From Methanofollis sp. UBA420 (GTDB taxonomy: Archaea > Halobacteriota > Methanomicrobia > Methanomicrobiales > Methanofollaceae), in assembly GCF_002498315.1 (NCBI RefSeq), contig NZ_DAGX01000002.1, positions 528,836-592,835 of the forward strand: a stretch of 64,000 nt of DNA. Reading direction: 5' to 3'. The translations under genes were made by a program, and so were the position numbers. Below are positions 1 to 8,132 of the stretch, piece after piece. Every line of letters begins with the position of its first letter. Position 1 is the first letter of the stretch. The notes under the pieces are model-generated. The model was not told the DNA's origin and did not search any database. It was given only the letters and a program-made list of their open reading frames with translations.

Positions 1-89
1 TCCCTGCCCGGCGTATGCTCCACCGCGCATGCAAACTCGCAGTGTCTGCACCCGATACAGAACTCAGGCCTGACAGAAATGTTTTCCAT
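1..89 (-). CDS. 4Fe-4S ferredoxin-domain protein, N-terminal fragment cut by window edge
   Basis: The gene reads leftward off the edge, so only the first 29 codons are visible. From the ATG at 89 the peptide starts MENISVRPEF and continues with cysteines 11, 14, 17 and 21 in the order C-x2-C-x2-C-x3-C, the classic [4Fe-4S] ferredoxin ligand pattern. A purine-rich AAGGAAAG lies 4 bases upstream of the ATG and supports the start. A cluster motif this close to the N-terminus is typical of small CooF/HycB-like electron-transfer subunits, but the enzyme partner lies outside the window and cannot be named. Confidence 0.75.
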   Translation of the reverse strand, partial: MENISVRPEFCIGCRHCEFACAVEHTPGR

Positions 90-376
90 ACATCTTTCCT
101 TCAGATATTTTTTTATCGAGCGTCGAAGGTTTCAGGTGCTGCTATTTATCAAAAAATAATTTTATAACGCCTCATATTCATATCTGGCGATTTATGAAAT
201 TCAGAATAATCTCATGATATTTTTACCGCGTTCCGAGTCTCCCGGATAGAGACCTGCGATCCGACCAGAGCATGATGCTCATCCTCCACCGTGCGGAGAA
301 GGTGTGGTCACTCTCCTGAATACTCCCATTCCCCGAAAAAAAGCACCTTATAGGAACACGGCCGAACTCATACAGA
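90..376. promoter_or_regulatory. Divergent intergenic region between ferredoxin-like gene and mutS
   Basis: No convincing gene is seen here. The left half is AT-rich, with several TATA-like stretches around 105-115 and 150-200, and could carry the promoter of the leftward ferredoxin-like gene. A CTTATAGG element near 348-355 sits about 25 bases before the mutS ATG, which would make the mutS transcript leaderless or nearly so. A short leftward reading frame covering 223-405 overlaps mutS and looks accidental. Confidence 0.4.
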
Positions 377-2986
377 ATGACCGAGGAGAAGATGACCCCT
401 GCCATGCGGCAGTTCTATGCGATGAAGGAAAAACATCCTGACTGTGTCATTTTTTTCCGCATGGGGGACTTTTACGAGACATTCGGTCATGACGCCGAGA
501 TCGTCTCCCGCGAACTCGACATCGTGCTCACCTCGCGGGGCAAGGACAGGGAGGGGGAGAAGATGCCCCTCGCCGGCGTGCCCTATCATGCGGCAGACAC
601 CTACGTCTCCCGCCTCGTCGCGAAGGGCTACCGGGTTGCCGTCTGCGAGCAACTCGAGGACCCGAAGAAGGCGAAGGGTATCGTGAAGAGGGGCGTTGTC
701 CGGGTGATCACCCCCGGCACGGTCATCGACGCCTCCATGATCGCCTCGCCGGGGGCGCGGTACCTGATGTCCCTCTGCCCGAATGGTGCGGATTTCGGCC
801 TCGCCTTCCTGGACATCTCCACAGGCGAGTTCTTCGTCGAGGAGTGCAGGGACGGCGGCGAGGTCGTCTCCGAGGTGGAGAGGTACAGGCCGCAGGAGTG
901 CATCGTCCCCGGCACCCTCACCGGCGATCTTTGCGAGCGTTTCTCCGCCCAGGGCGTCCTCCTCACCCCCTATGAGGAGGGGGCGTTCGCGGCCGGGCGG
1001 GCGCGGCAGGTTCTCCTCGACCGCTTCGGCACCGTCTCCCTCGAGGGCTTCGGCTGCGAGGGGATGGAGGCGGCGGTCAGGGCCGCCGGCGCCGCCCTCA
1101 GGTACGCCACCGAGACCCAGTTCTCCGACCTCTCCCATATCACCGGCCTCTCTGTGCGGTCCACCGCCGAGAGGATGTCCCTGGATGCGATCACCCTCCG
1201 GAACCTCGAGGTCACCGAGACGATCCGGGGAGAGGGGAAGGAGGGGACGCTCCTCCATGTTCTGGACAGGACGCGGACCTCGATGGGGAGCAGGACGATG
1301 CGGGCGTACCTGGTCAACCCCCTCCTCGACAGGGCAGAGATCGACGCACGCCTCGACGCCGTCGAGTACTTTGTCGGGAACACCCCGGCACGGGAGACCT
1401 TCCAGGACCTCCTCCGCGGCTGTGCGGACATCGAGAGGATCGCGGGCAGGATCGCCTACGGGAACGCGACGCCCCGCGACCTCGTCACCCTCAGGACGTC
1501 CTTCGAGACCGTGCCGGAGGTGAAAGAGACCCTGCAGGGCGATCTCCCCCTGCGGGTCAGGGAGGCAATCGACCAGATCTCCGACTTCCCCGCGGTCAGG
1601 GACCTCATCGCCCGCGCGATCGTCGACGACCCGCCGGCGAACCTCAAGGGCGGCGGCGTGATCAGGGAGGGCTACAGCCCGGAACTCGACGAACTGAAGG
1701 GCCTCTCCGGGTCGGGGAAGGACTGGATTGCGGAGTACCAGCAGAAGGAGAGGGAGAGGACAGGGATCAAGTCCCTGAAGGTGCGGTACAACCGGGTCTT
1801 CGGCTACTACATCGAGGTGACGAAGCCGAACCTCCCCCTCGTGCCGGACGACTATGACCGGAAGCAGACGACCGCAAATGGCGAGAGGTTCACCACCCCG
1901 GACCTGCGGGAGAAGGAGATGCTCATCACCAATGCCGAGGAGCGCCTCCTCTCCCTGGAGGCCGAACTCTTTGCGGACCTCGTCGCCACCCTCGCCGCAT
2001 CCGTCCCCGGTTTCCAGGAGACGGCACGGGCGATCGGCGTCCTCGACGTCTACGCGGCCCTCGCCGCGGTCGCACAGAGGAACGACTATACGCGGCCGGT
2101 CCTCGACGACTCTGTCAGGACCGCGGTCCGGGCCGGACGCCACCCTGTCGTCGAGGAGATGGTACCGGGCTCCTTCGTCCCGAACGACACCCTCCTCGAC
2201 GGCGGCGGCGACCAGGTCCTCATCATCACCGGCGCGAACATGGCCGGGAAATCGACGTACATGCGTGCCGTCGCCCTCATCCAGGTAATGGCCCAGATCG
2301 GGAGTTTTGTCCCGGCCGCCCACGCATCCCTCGGGATCGTCGACAGGGTCTTCACCCGCGTCGGGGCCTCGGACGACCTCTCCAGCGGGCGGAGCACCTT
2401 CATGGTCGAGATGCAGGAACTCGCGAACATCCTGAACAATGTCACAGAGCGGAGCCTCGTCGTGCTCGACGAGATCGGGCGGGGGACGAGCACCATCGAC
2501 GGCTACTCCATCGCAAGGGCCGTCATCGAATTCCTCCACGGCACGGGAAAGACCGGGCCGCGGACCCTCTTCGCCACCCACTTCCACCAGCTCATCGACG
2601 TGGAGGCCGACCTGAAGAGGGTGAAGAACTACCACTTCGCGGTGAAGGAGACGGGCGGGGAGATCGTCTTCCTGCGGACGATCATCCCCGGCGCCACAGA
2701 CCGGAGCTACGGCATCCATGTGGCCCGGCTTGCCGGCGTGCCGCGGGCGGTGACGCAGAGGGCCGAGAAGATCCTGAAGGCGACCGAGGAGGAGGTGGCG
2801 TCGGGCGGGCCGAAGCAGAGGAAGTTCACCCAGATGCTCCTCTTCCCGTCCTCTGAGGCGCGGGCGGACCCCGACCCCGCGGTGGAGGCCCTGAAGAGGA
2901 TCGACCCCGACGCCCTGACTCCCCGGGAGGCCCTCGACGCACTCTATGAACTGAAGGCTCTCGCCGGGAAGGAGGGGTCGCCATGA
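377..2986 (+). CDS. mutS: DNA mismatch repair protein MutS
   Basis: This 869-residue protein recognises base mismatches and small loops and recruits MutL. It is a full-length bacterial-type MutS1. The N-terminal mismatch-binding domain has the Phe-x-Glu wedge (F32-Y-E34, in MGDFYETF). The connector, lever and clamp regions follow, and the ABC-type ATPase has Walker A GANMAGKST at 619-627 and Walker B VLDEIGRGTST further on. The start ATG at 377 lacks a strong ribosome site but has a TATA-like element about 25 bases upstream, which fits a leaderless message. The stop overlaps the mutL start by 4 bases, so the two are almost certainly co-translated. MutS1/MutL pairs are patchy in archaea and are usually considered acquired from bacteria. 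Confidence 0.97.
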   Translation: MTEEKMTPAMRQFYAMKEKHPDCVIFFRMGDFYETFGHDAEIVSRELDIVLTSRGKDREGEKMPLAGVPYHAADTYVSRLVAKGYRVAVCEQLEDPKKAKGIVKRGVVRVITPGTVIDASMIASPGARYLMSLCPNGADFGLAFLDISTGEFFVEECRDGGEVVSEVERYRPQECIVPGTLTGDLCERFSAQGVLLTPYEEGAFAAGRARQVLLDRFGTVSLEGFGCEGMEAAVRAAGAALRYATETQFSDLSHITGLSVRSTAERMSLDAITLRNLEVTETIRGEGKEGTLLHVLDRTRTSMGSRTMRAYLVNPLLDRAEIDARLDAVEYFVGNTPARETFQDLLRGCADIERIAGRIAYGNATPRDLVTLRTSFETVPEVKETLQGDLPLRVREAIDQISDFPAVRDLIARAIVDDPPANLKGGGVIREGYSPELDELKGLSGSGKDWIAEYQQKERERTGIKSLKVRYNRVFGYYIEVTKPNLPLVPDDYDRKQTTANGERFTTPDLREKEMLITNAEERLLSLEAELFADLVATLAASVPGFQETARAIGVLDVYAALAAVAQRNDYTRPVLDDSVRTAVRAGRHPVVEEMVPGSFVPNDTLLDGGGDQVLIITGANMAGKSTYMRAVALIQVMAQIGSFVPAAHASLGIVDRVFTRVGASDDLSSGRSTFMVEMQELANILNNVTERSLVVLDEIGRGTSTIDGYSIARAVIEFLHGTGKTGPRTLFATHFHQLIDVEADLKRVKNYHFAVKETGGEIVFLRTIIPGATDRSYGIHVARLAGVPRAVTQRAEKILKATEEEVASGGPKQRKFTQMLLFPSSEARADPDPAVEALKRIDPDALTPREALDALYELKALAGKEGSP

Positions 2987-4728
2987 CCGAACCTGTCATC
3001 CATGTCCTCGACGAGAGGACGGTCAACCAGATCGCCGCCGGCGAGGTCGTCGAGAGGCCGGCGTCTGTCGTCAAGGAACTCGTGGAGAACGCGATCGACG
3101 CCGGCGCCGACCTGGTGCGGGTGGAGGTGACGACAGACCGCACCCATGTCACCGTGATCAGGGTTCAGGACAACGGCGTCGGCATGGACCGCGCCGACGC
3201 GGTCCTCGCCTTCAAGGAACACGCCACGAGCAAGATCGCCAGGATCGACGACCTCGACCGCGTCGCCACCATGGGCTTCAGGGGCGAGGCGCTGGCGAGC
3301 ATCGCCTCTGTCGCCGACGTCACCCTGACCACCAGGCCAAAGGGGGGCGAGGTCATCGCCGGGACGAAGGTCAGGATCAGGGGCGGCGGAGCGCCCGAGG
3401 TCGCGGAGGTCGGCGCACCCGAAGGGACGACTCTGGAGGTGCGCGACCTCTTCTTCAACACGCCGGCCCGCCGGAAGTTCCTCAAGTCCCTCCACACCGA
3501 ACTCGCTCATATCCACGGGGTCGTCGAGAGGACCGCACTCGCCCACCCCGAGGTCTCCTTCCGCCTCGTCCACAACGGGAAGGAGAGGGTCGCCACCCAC
3601 AGGACGACCGACCTGCGGGAGACGGCGGCCTCCCTCTTCGGGACAGAACTCCACGCCGACCTCATCCCCCTCGACTTCGAGGCCCCCGCGGTGAGGGTCG
3701 GCGGCTACATCTCCCGCCCGGCGCACTCCCGCGCCGACATGTACCAGGTCTTCCTCTCGATCAATGCCCGCCCCGTCTCCTCGCCCGCAATCGTGCGGGC
3801 GCTCAAGGAGGGGTACGGCACCCTCCTCCCGGCAGACCGCTATCCTGTCGCCTTCGTCACCCTCACCGTCGACCCGGCCCAGGTGGACGTGAACGTCCAC
3901 CCGACGAAGAAACTGGTCCGCCTCAGCCGGGAGAGGGAGATCTGCGACGCCGTCGCCGCGGCGGTGCGGGCCGCGCTGGACGGGAGGAACCTCCTCTCCG
4001 CCCCTGCGGCACGCCCGGCGCCGGCATGGAGACCGGCCCCTCCAATCCCCGCGAGGACGACCGGCATCGCGGAGGCGCCGGCACTCTACGCACGCTCCGA
4101 CAGGCGCCTGAGGCAGACCTCCCTCCCTCTCGTCACGGCCGAAAGGAACCTCCTCCCGGAGATCGAAATCCTCGGCCAGGTCGACGCCACCTACATCGTC
4201 GGCAGGGCCGAGAACAACTCCCTCATCGTCATCGACCAGCACGCCGCCCACGAGCGCATCCTCTACGAGCAGGTGACGGAGAAGCAGCAGGACGGGCAGA
4301 AGACGCAGGAACTGATCGTGCCTGTGCTCATCACCTTCACGGCGCAGGAGGCCGAACTGGTGAAGGACGCCCTGCCGGCCCTCGAGGAGGAGGGGTTCGC
4401 CCTCGACGAGTTCGGGCCGGACACCTACGCGGTGAGCGCGATCCCCATCGTCCTTGGGCGGATGGAGGACCCGGCGGTGGTCCGCGACCTGGTCTCGGCC
4501 CTCGTGCGCGAGGCCACCCGCGACCCGGTGGGGAGGCGGGAGGCGATCACAAGACGGGTCGCCTGCCGCGGAGCGATCAAGGCCGGCGACCCCCTCACCC
4601 GCGAGCAGATGCGCCGCCTCGTCGACCAGCTCGCCCACACGAAGAGCCCGTACACCTGCCCCCATGGTCGGCCGACGATCCTCTCCTTCTCCCCCGACGA
4701 ACTGGCGGCGATGTTCAGGAGGACGTGA
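2983..4728 (+). CDS. mutL: DNA mismatch repair protein MutL with endonuclease motifs
   Basis: This 581-residue GHKL-ATPase acts with MutS to start excision of mismatched DNA. The N-terminal ATPase carries NAIDAGA, DNGVGM and GFRGEAL motifs. The C-terminal dimer domain contains DQHAAHERILYE (about 418-429), the DQHA-x2-E-x4-E metal motif of nicking MutL proteins, plus an ACR motif (ACRGAIKAGDPL) and a C559-P-H-G-R-P motif. These are the conserved endonuclease-site elements of organisms that lack MutH. It is therefore predicted to make the strand nick itself. It overlaps mutS by ATGA. A Pro/Arg-rich linker around residues 335-370 joins the halves. Confidence 0.97.
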   Translation: MTEPVIHVLDERTVNQIAAGEVVERPASVVKELVENAIDAGADLVRVEVTTDRTHVTVIRVQDNGVGMDRADAVLAFKEHATSKIARIDDLDRVATMGFRGEALASIASVADVTLTTRPKGGEVIAGTKVRIRGGGAPEVAEVGAPEGTTLEVRDLFFNTPARRKFLKSLHTELAHIHGVVERTALAHPEVSFRLVHNGKERVATHRTTDLRETAASLFGTELHADLIPLDFEAPAVRVGGYISRPAHSRADMYQVFLSINARPVSSPAIVRALKEGYGTLLPADRYPVAFVTLTVDPAQVDVNVHPTKKLVRLSREREICDAVAAAVRAALDGRNLLSAPAARPAPAWRPAPPIPARTTGIAEAPALYARSDRRLRQTSLPLVTAERNLLPEIEILGQVDATYIVGRAENNSLIVIDQHAAHERILYEQVTEKQQDGQKTQELIVPVLITFTAQEAELVKDALPALEEEGFALDEFGPDTYAVSAIPIVLGRMEDPAVVRDLVSALVREATRDPVGRREAITRRVACRGAIKAGDPLTREQMRRLVDQLAHTKSPYTCPHGRPTILSFSPDELAAMFRRT

Positions 4729-5179
4729 GAGAGGATTCTGGGGGAGGGGATCATCCCCCCGATCTGGCCTCTATTTCATATTTCCGCCCTCTCGATCCGG
4801 CCTGTATGGGCGGGATTGAGAATAATGCTATTTTCGGAGTGTTTCGGGGATCGTGACCTGGAATACACATCCCTATCGGGACGGGGATGGGTTTGCCGGG
4901 TGGCACAGAACCCCCTGATAGGTTGGAGACGTGGAGGGGAAGAGAGGGGCAGTATAGGGGGCGGAAATGAGCGCGATCTGGGAGGAGGATCTGTCGCATA
5001 TTTTTGTGGATTTTTACGGTGATACGGGGTTTCTCACTTTCCTGATGTGAAGACGATCGGTACAGAATTGATATATACAATACCTGGATACTATCGGCCG
5101 TGGACATCTGAACAGGTCTCACGCAGGGGCCGGCGACACGGCCCGGAGGGGAAGAGAAGAAAATGAGGAATGAGCAGGT
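4729..5179. other. Intergenic region, 451 bases, with promoter for the following lipoprotein gene
   Basis: Frames on both strands here (for example 4816-5022 and 4751-5122) have no ribosome site, no family resemblance and composition unlike the neighbours, so I do not call them genes. The stretch after mutL has G-runs and C-runs (GGGGGAGGGGATCATCCCCCC at 4740-4760 can fold back). The right end has an AT-rich promoter described separately. Confidence 0.4.
5054..5080 (+). promoter_or_regulatory. Promoter with a 15-base motif shared with the 44 kb regulator promoter
   Basis: CGATCGGTACAGAAT (5054-5068) is followed directly by a TATA-like TGATATATA. Exactly the same 15 bases occur at 44026-44040, again immediately before an AT-rich TATA-like element, upstream of the LolA-like/winged-helix gene. 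Transcription would begin near 5100, leaving a leader of about 80 bases before the lipoprotein ATG at 5180. A shared operator or an unusually conserved BRE-plus-TATA promoter are both possible. Confidence 0.5.
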
Positions 5180-5731
5180 ATGATTAGAGAAAAAAGATTT
5201 CTGACTCTTTTGCTCCTCCTCGTCCTTCTGGGATGCACCATTCTCACGACAGGGTGCATGACAGGGGAAGGGCCGGGCACGACGACGCCTGTCCCGACGC
5301 CCCCCACATTCCAGCCCGACATCCTGGACAAACCGATCATCAACGCTCCCCCCGGAGAGGGAGGGCCGTCTCCTTTCCTCTTCGAGTTCGACACGGAGAA
5401 CGCCTCGGGCTTCGAAGCGGTCAGGGCAGATCGACCGGGAGCGCCGAAACTCGTCCTGCGGCCGAATGCATCGGCGACCCTTCCGATCATCGTCTCCTCA
5501 GAGGCTGGCACCGAGATCAGGATCACCCGGACCGACGGCCTGCCGGAAGGTGTGCAGGTCTCCTATGCCCCGGACTCCTTCATCCTTAAGGCGGGGGAGA
5601 CGACACGCGTGGAGATGCGTCTTGCCTCATCGGAGGACCAGACCGTGCCGGCGGAGACGGCAGTCGTCGTCTGGATGGAGGGTGCGGGATGGGAGATCGG
5701 GAGGGGTTTCCACCTCGGGGAGATGGAGTGA
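5180..5731 (+). CDS. Secreted lipoprotein of unknown function
   Basis: This 183-residue protein starts with a signal peptide (MIREKRF then a leucine-rich core) ending in the lipobox LTTGC, with the acylated cysteine at residue 26. After it comes a Thr/Pro-rich tether (about 30-45) and a roughly 130-residue folded part. The folded part has the alternating hydrophobic pattern of a beta-sandwich, including APKLVLRPNASATLPI, and is expected outside the cell membrane. I do not recognise the family. It is monocistronic, sits behind its own promoter, and converges with the leftward membrane protein gene 33 bases downstream. Confidence 0.75.
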   Translation: MIREKRFLTLLLLLVLLGCTILTTGCMTGEGPGTTTPVPTPPTFQPDILDKPIINAPPGEGGPSPFLFEFDTENASGFEAVRADRPGAPKLVLRPNASATLPIIVSSEAGTEIRITRTDGLPEGVQVSYAPDSFILKAGETTRVEMRLASSEDQTVPAETAVVVWMEGAGWEIGRGFHLGEME

Positions 5732-5764
5732 GGGTCTCCGACCTTCCTTCAATACTTCTCGTCC

Positions 5765-6775
5765 TCACGTCCGGCGATCGTACCCCGGTGTAACCTTTCC
5801 TCCGAGGACCAGGACGGAGGCGACGATGATGCCGACGAGAACAAAACCGGCCAGGGGGTGGTCGGGGATCACGATGAAGAGGTCGGGATAGCCGGTATAT
5901 TTCAGAAGCAGGTCGACTATCGTGACCGATGCCGCCCCCAGCAGGATGCTGATCGCCGGGTTGAATCGGGAGAGACGAAGAGATCCGAGTGCCTCGAAGG
6001 CGGCCGCCATCCCGAGGGAAATGACCATACTGGAGAGCAGCAGGACAAGGAGCGGTTTATTGTACAGTTCGATGAGTATTTCAGAGCGTGTCAGAAGAAA
6101 AGAGACCGGGAGCACCAGCAGTATCGGGAATGCGAGAGCAAAACCCGGGCGACGGATGAACGCCGTCAGATGGCACCAGACGGCTGCGAGGGTCGCGATG
6201 AAAAAACAGCCCGCGACGTACAGCAACGGTGCAAGGATCACGGCCGCGCTCACCCAGCCTATATTTGACATACTATCGGGGTAGTCCTCTCTGATCAGGG
6301 AGATGAGGAGGATGAAACCGCAGATCGATGCGGACACGATCAGGAAGAGAAGGAATGTCAACATCAGCCTCGATGAAAAGAAGAACGGAACGATGGTCCC
6401 TGCCTGAAGTGCCGCTTCGGAGACGGGAGACACGTTGAAGTCCCTTGCAAAACCGAGCAGGAATATGAATAAAAAGGAACTCGCCGAGACTGCGGTGATC
6501 AGAAGGTACTTCCTCCAGTCTCCGAACCTCTCCGCCACGAGGGGAAGGGGTGTCAGGATGCCGAGCACCTGCACGGCGACGATCGTCAGAGTGCCGGCCA
6601 ATGCCTCGGGGCCGATGACCTGGAACGGGTAATACTGCGGTACGATCACCGAGAGGGCGAGAGCAAGGACGACGGGCATCAGAGCACTCAGGCAATGGGA
6701 GGGCAATCGCTCGAAGATCCCGTACAGGAGTGCCGGGGCCAGGAGAAATCCAAGAAAAATAATAATTTCGATCAT
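5765..6775 (-). CDS. Multi-pass membrane protein of unknown function
   Basis: The 336 residues contain roughly nine or ten hydrophobic segments, starting with MIEIIIFLGFLLAPALLYGIF and ending with a segment near LAGFVLVGIIVASVLVLGG. Charged loops between them are short. No catalytic or transport motif is recognisable. The product must be integral to the cell membrane. The upstream gap of 54 bases to the next leftward gene has its own AT-rich TATA-like stretch (TGATATAAAAC in the gene's direction), so it may be transcribed alone or with that gene. Confidence 0.7.
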   Translation of the reverse strand: MIEIIIFLGFLLAPALLYGIFERLPSHCLSALMPVVLALALSVIVPQYYPFQVIGPEALAGTLTIVAVQVLGILTPLPLVAERFGDWRKYLLITAVSASSFLFIFLLGFARDFNVSPVSEAALQAGTIVPFFFSSRLMLTFLLFLIVSASICGFILLISLIREDYPDSMSNIGWVSAAVILAPLLYVAGCFFIATLAAVWCHLTAFIRRPGFALAFPILLVLPVSFLLTRSEILIELYNKPLLVLLLSSMVISLGMAAAFEALGSLRLSRFNPAISILLGAASVTIVDLLLKYTGYPDLFIVIPDHPLAGFVLVGIIVASVLVLGGKVTPGYDRRT

Positions 6776-6829
6776 ATTTTCATTACTGGGGTTTTTTTCG
6801 TTTCTTCGCGAAAATTGTTGTGTTTTATA

Positions 6830-7678
6830 TCAGTACACCCCATCCCCGGTTATCAGGATGCCCGTCACCTGATACGTGCCATCGCACCCTCCCTGAAATT
6901 CGTGCCTCATCCTCTCCCAGTATGAATTCGACTGCCAGCCCCCTACCCACCACTGGTTTATCGCATGAAATTCGGAGGAGATGGTGAGGACATTCTCGTC
7001 ATCGGCAGTATAGAAGAGGATGAAGGGCGTCTCGAAGACGTATCCTGAAGACCCGGCGCTCACGTAATAGACCCCGTACATGGCGCTGTCAGGACTGCTG
7101 ATATTTTCGGCGATCCGGTACGGCATGAAGAGGGGCTCTTTTCCGACCGGCGTTTTTGTATCGATCTCGTGGTCGACAGAGGTATCGTACATATGAATCT
7201 CCATCTCGACAAGCTCAGGGGTCTCTTCGGAATAGCGGTCCGAATAGATATGGGTCGGCTGCGGGAGTTCGGACTCGTCCTGTCCCGGCATGATCGGGAT
7301 CGGCGTGATACGGTTTTTGTAGAGGGGACTGATCCGGTCGGCCGAGATCTTCAGCATCGGGACGCCGTTCACCTCCTCGATCTGTGCGGAGATAGTGTCC
7401 CTGTCGAAATTCGTGAAACTGGTGCGGGAGATGTTGATGGCAGTCTCGTTTTTCCCGGACTCCGCATTGTAATTGGAGGGAACGGGGACCAGAAGGGTTG
7501 CATTCTCCAGAGGCCCGGTCGTGGAGAGCGTGAGTTCGTAGATATAGACCGACTGTGCACTTTCGGGTGCGGACACGCTGAAATATCCTATGATCAATAC
7601 AAAGACAACGACCAGAATGGCGACCAGGATGAGTATTGCAAGGATGATCTTCTTGAGAATATCCAGGAGGCTTTCCAT
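6830..7678 (-). CDS. Membrane-anchored extracellular protein of unknown function
   Basis: This 282-residue protein has one long N-terminal hydrophobic segment (about 9-33, isoleucine/valine/leucine-rich) after a short Lys-containing start. The rest is soluble and probably outside the cell. The ectodomain begins with a beta-rich YIYELTLSTTGPLENATLLVPVP stretch typical of archaeal surface beta domains and has several N-x-S/T sites. It contains a handful of tryptophans near the C-terminus (NQWWVGGWQSNSYW). I do not recognise a family. An AT-rich element around 7685-7705 lies just before the ATG and probably serves as promoter. Confidence 0.7.
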   Translation of the reverse strand: MESLLDILKKIILAILILVAILVVVFVLIIGYFSVSAPESAQSVYIYELTLSTTGPLENATLLVPVPSNYNAESGKNETAINISRTSFTNFDRDTISAQIEEVNGVPMLKISADRISPLYKNRITPIPIMPGQDESELPQPTHIYSDRYSEETPELVEMEIHMYDTSVDHEIDTKTPVGKEPLFMPYRIAENISSPDSAMYGVYYVSAGSSGYVFETPFILFYTADDENVLTISSEFHAINQWWVGGWQSNSYWERMRHEFQGGCDGTYQVTGILITGDGVY

Positions 7679-7849
7679 GGGCGGTAATTTTATAATAATA
7701 TAATTTATAGATGCTCGTCTGTCATTCGGATGAAGGATTATTTGGATTTGTTGAACTTCTGGCTCCTTTGAAATCCATCATGCTCTGGTCGATGTATCCT
7801 CCCTTTCCTGAGAGAAGACGCGGATATACCGCCTTCCACCTACCGCCTG

Positions 7850-7978
7850 CCGGGGGACTACGCCCCCGGACCCCCGCTCAGGATTGATCCCGGGAAGAAG
7901 GGTCGGAGTTCTGGAGGATTATGTCATCCCTGCCTCTATCTTAATGGCAGGGGGTATGGGGGGCGGCAGCCCCCCCGG
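7850..7978. repeat. GC-rich dispersed hairpin element, copy 1
   Basis: Two parts recur in other gaps. CCGGGGGACTAC at 7850-7861 is also at 53732-53743 and, inverted, at 24166-24177. The stretch from 7931 (TGCCTCTATCTTAATGGCAG) into a hairpin closely matches 17383-17425. The hairpin is a perfect 7-base stem GGGGGGC/GCCCCCC with loop GGCA (7958-7975) and is identical at 17408-17425. No coding potential is seen. Confidence 0.65.
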
Positions 7979-8040
7979 ACCAGGCGCTTCTGAACAGAAT
8001 TTTTTCCCCTATCACTTCAGGAAGTACTTTCCCGCGAGGG

Positions 8041-8115
8041 TTTCTACAGAGCCGATTTACCATGAAAACCATCAGAAATGGTTTCAAGAAGCTTCGTTTC
8101 AGGAGCGATTCTACA
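8041..8115. repeat. TGTAGAATCGCTC-type element, copy 1
   Basis: Read on the minus strand, 8115-8097 is TGTAGAATCGCTCCTGAAA. The same string with one change occurs at 29349-29367, an 18 of 19 match. Inside the copy, AAACCAT at 8067 and ATGGTTT at 8079 can form a small hairpin. It lies directly beyond the 3' end of the EF-Tu-like gene. Confidence 0.45.
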
Positions 8116-8132
8116 CCGTTAAAAAAAGAGTA

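Larger units (their letters stand above)
7679..8132. other. Intergenic region holding two kinds of dispersed repeat
   Basis: This gap of 454 bases separates two leftward genes and shows no credible gene. A frame from 7884 rightward runs antisense through the next gene and is an artefact. The gap holds copies of two repeat types found elsewhere in the window, a GC-rich hairpin element and a TGTAGAATCGCTC-type element, each listed separately. Confidence 0.5.

Noticed and set aside
368..2719. 783-codon leftward frame opposite mutS, and similar long antisense frames opposite mutL, the acyl-CoA synthetase, RLI and pelota
   Set aside because: High GC gives long open antisense frames. They lack ribosome sites and family motifs, and the opposite strand encodes well-known proteins.
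4816..5022. 68-codon frame after mutL
   Set aside because: No ribosome site, promoter or family resemblance; overlaps an opposite frame of equal quality.
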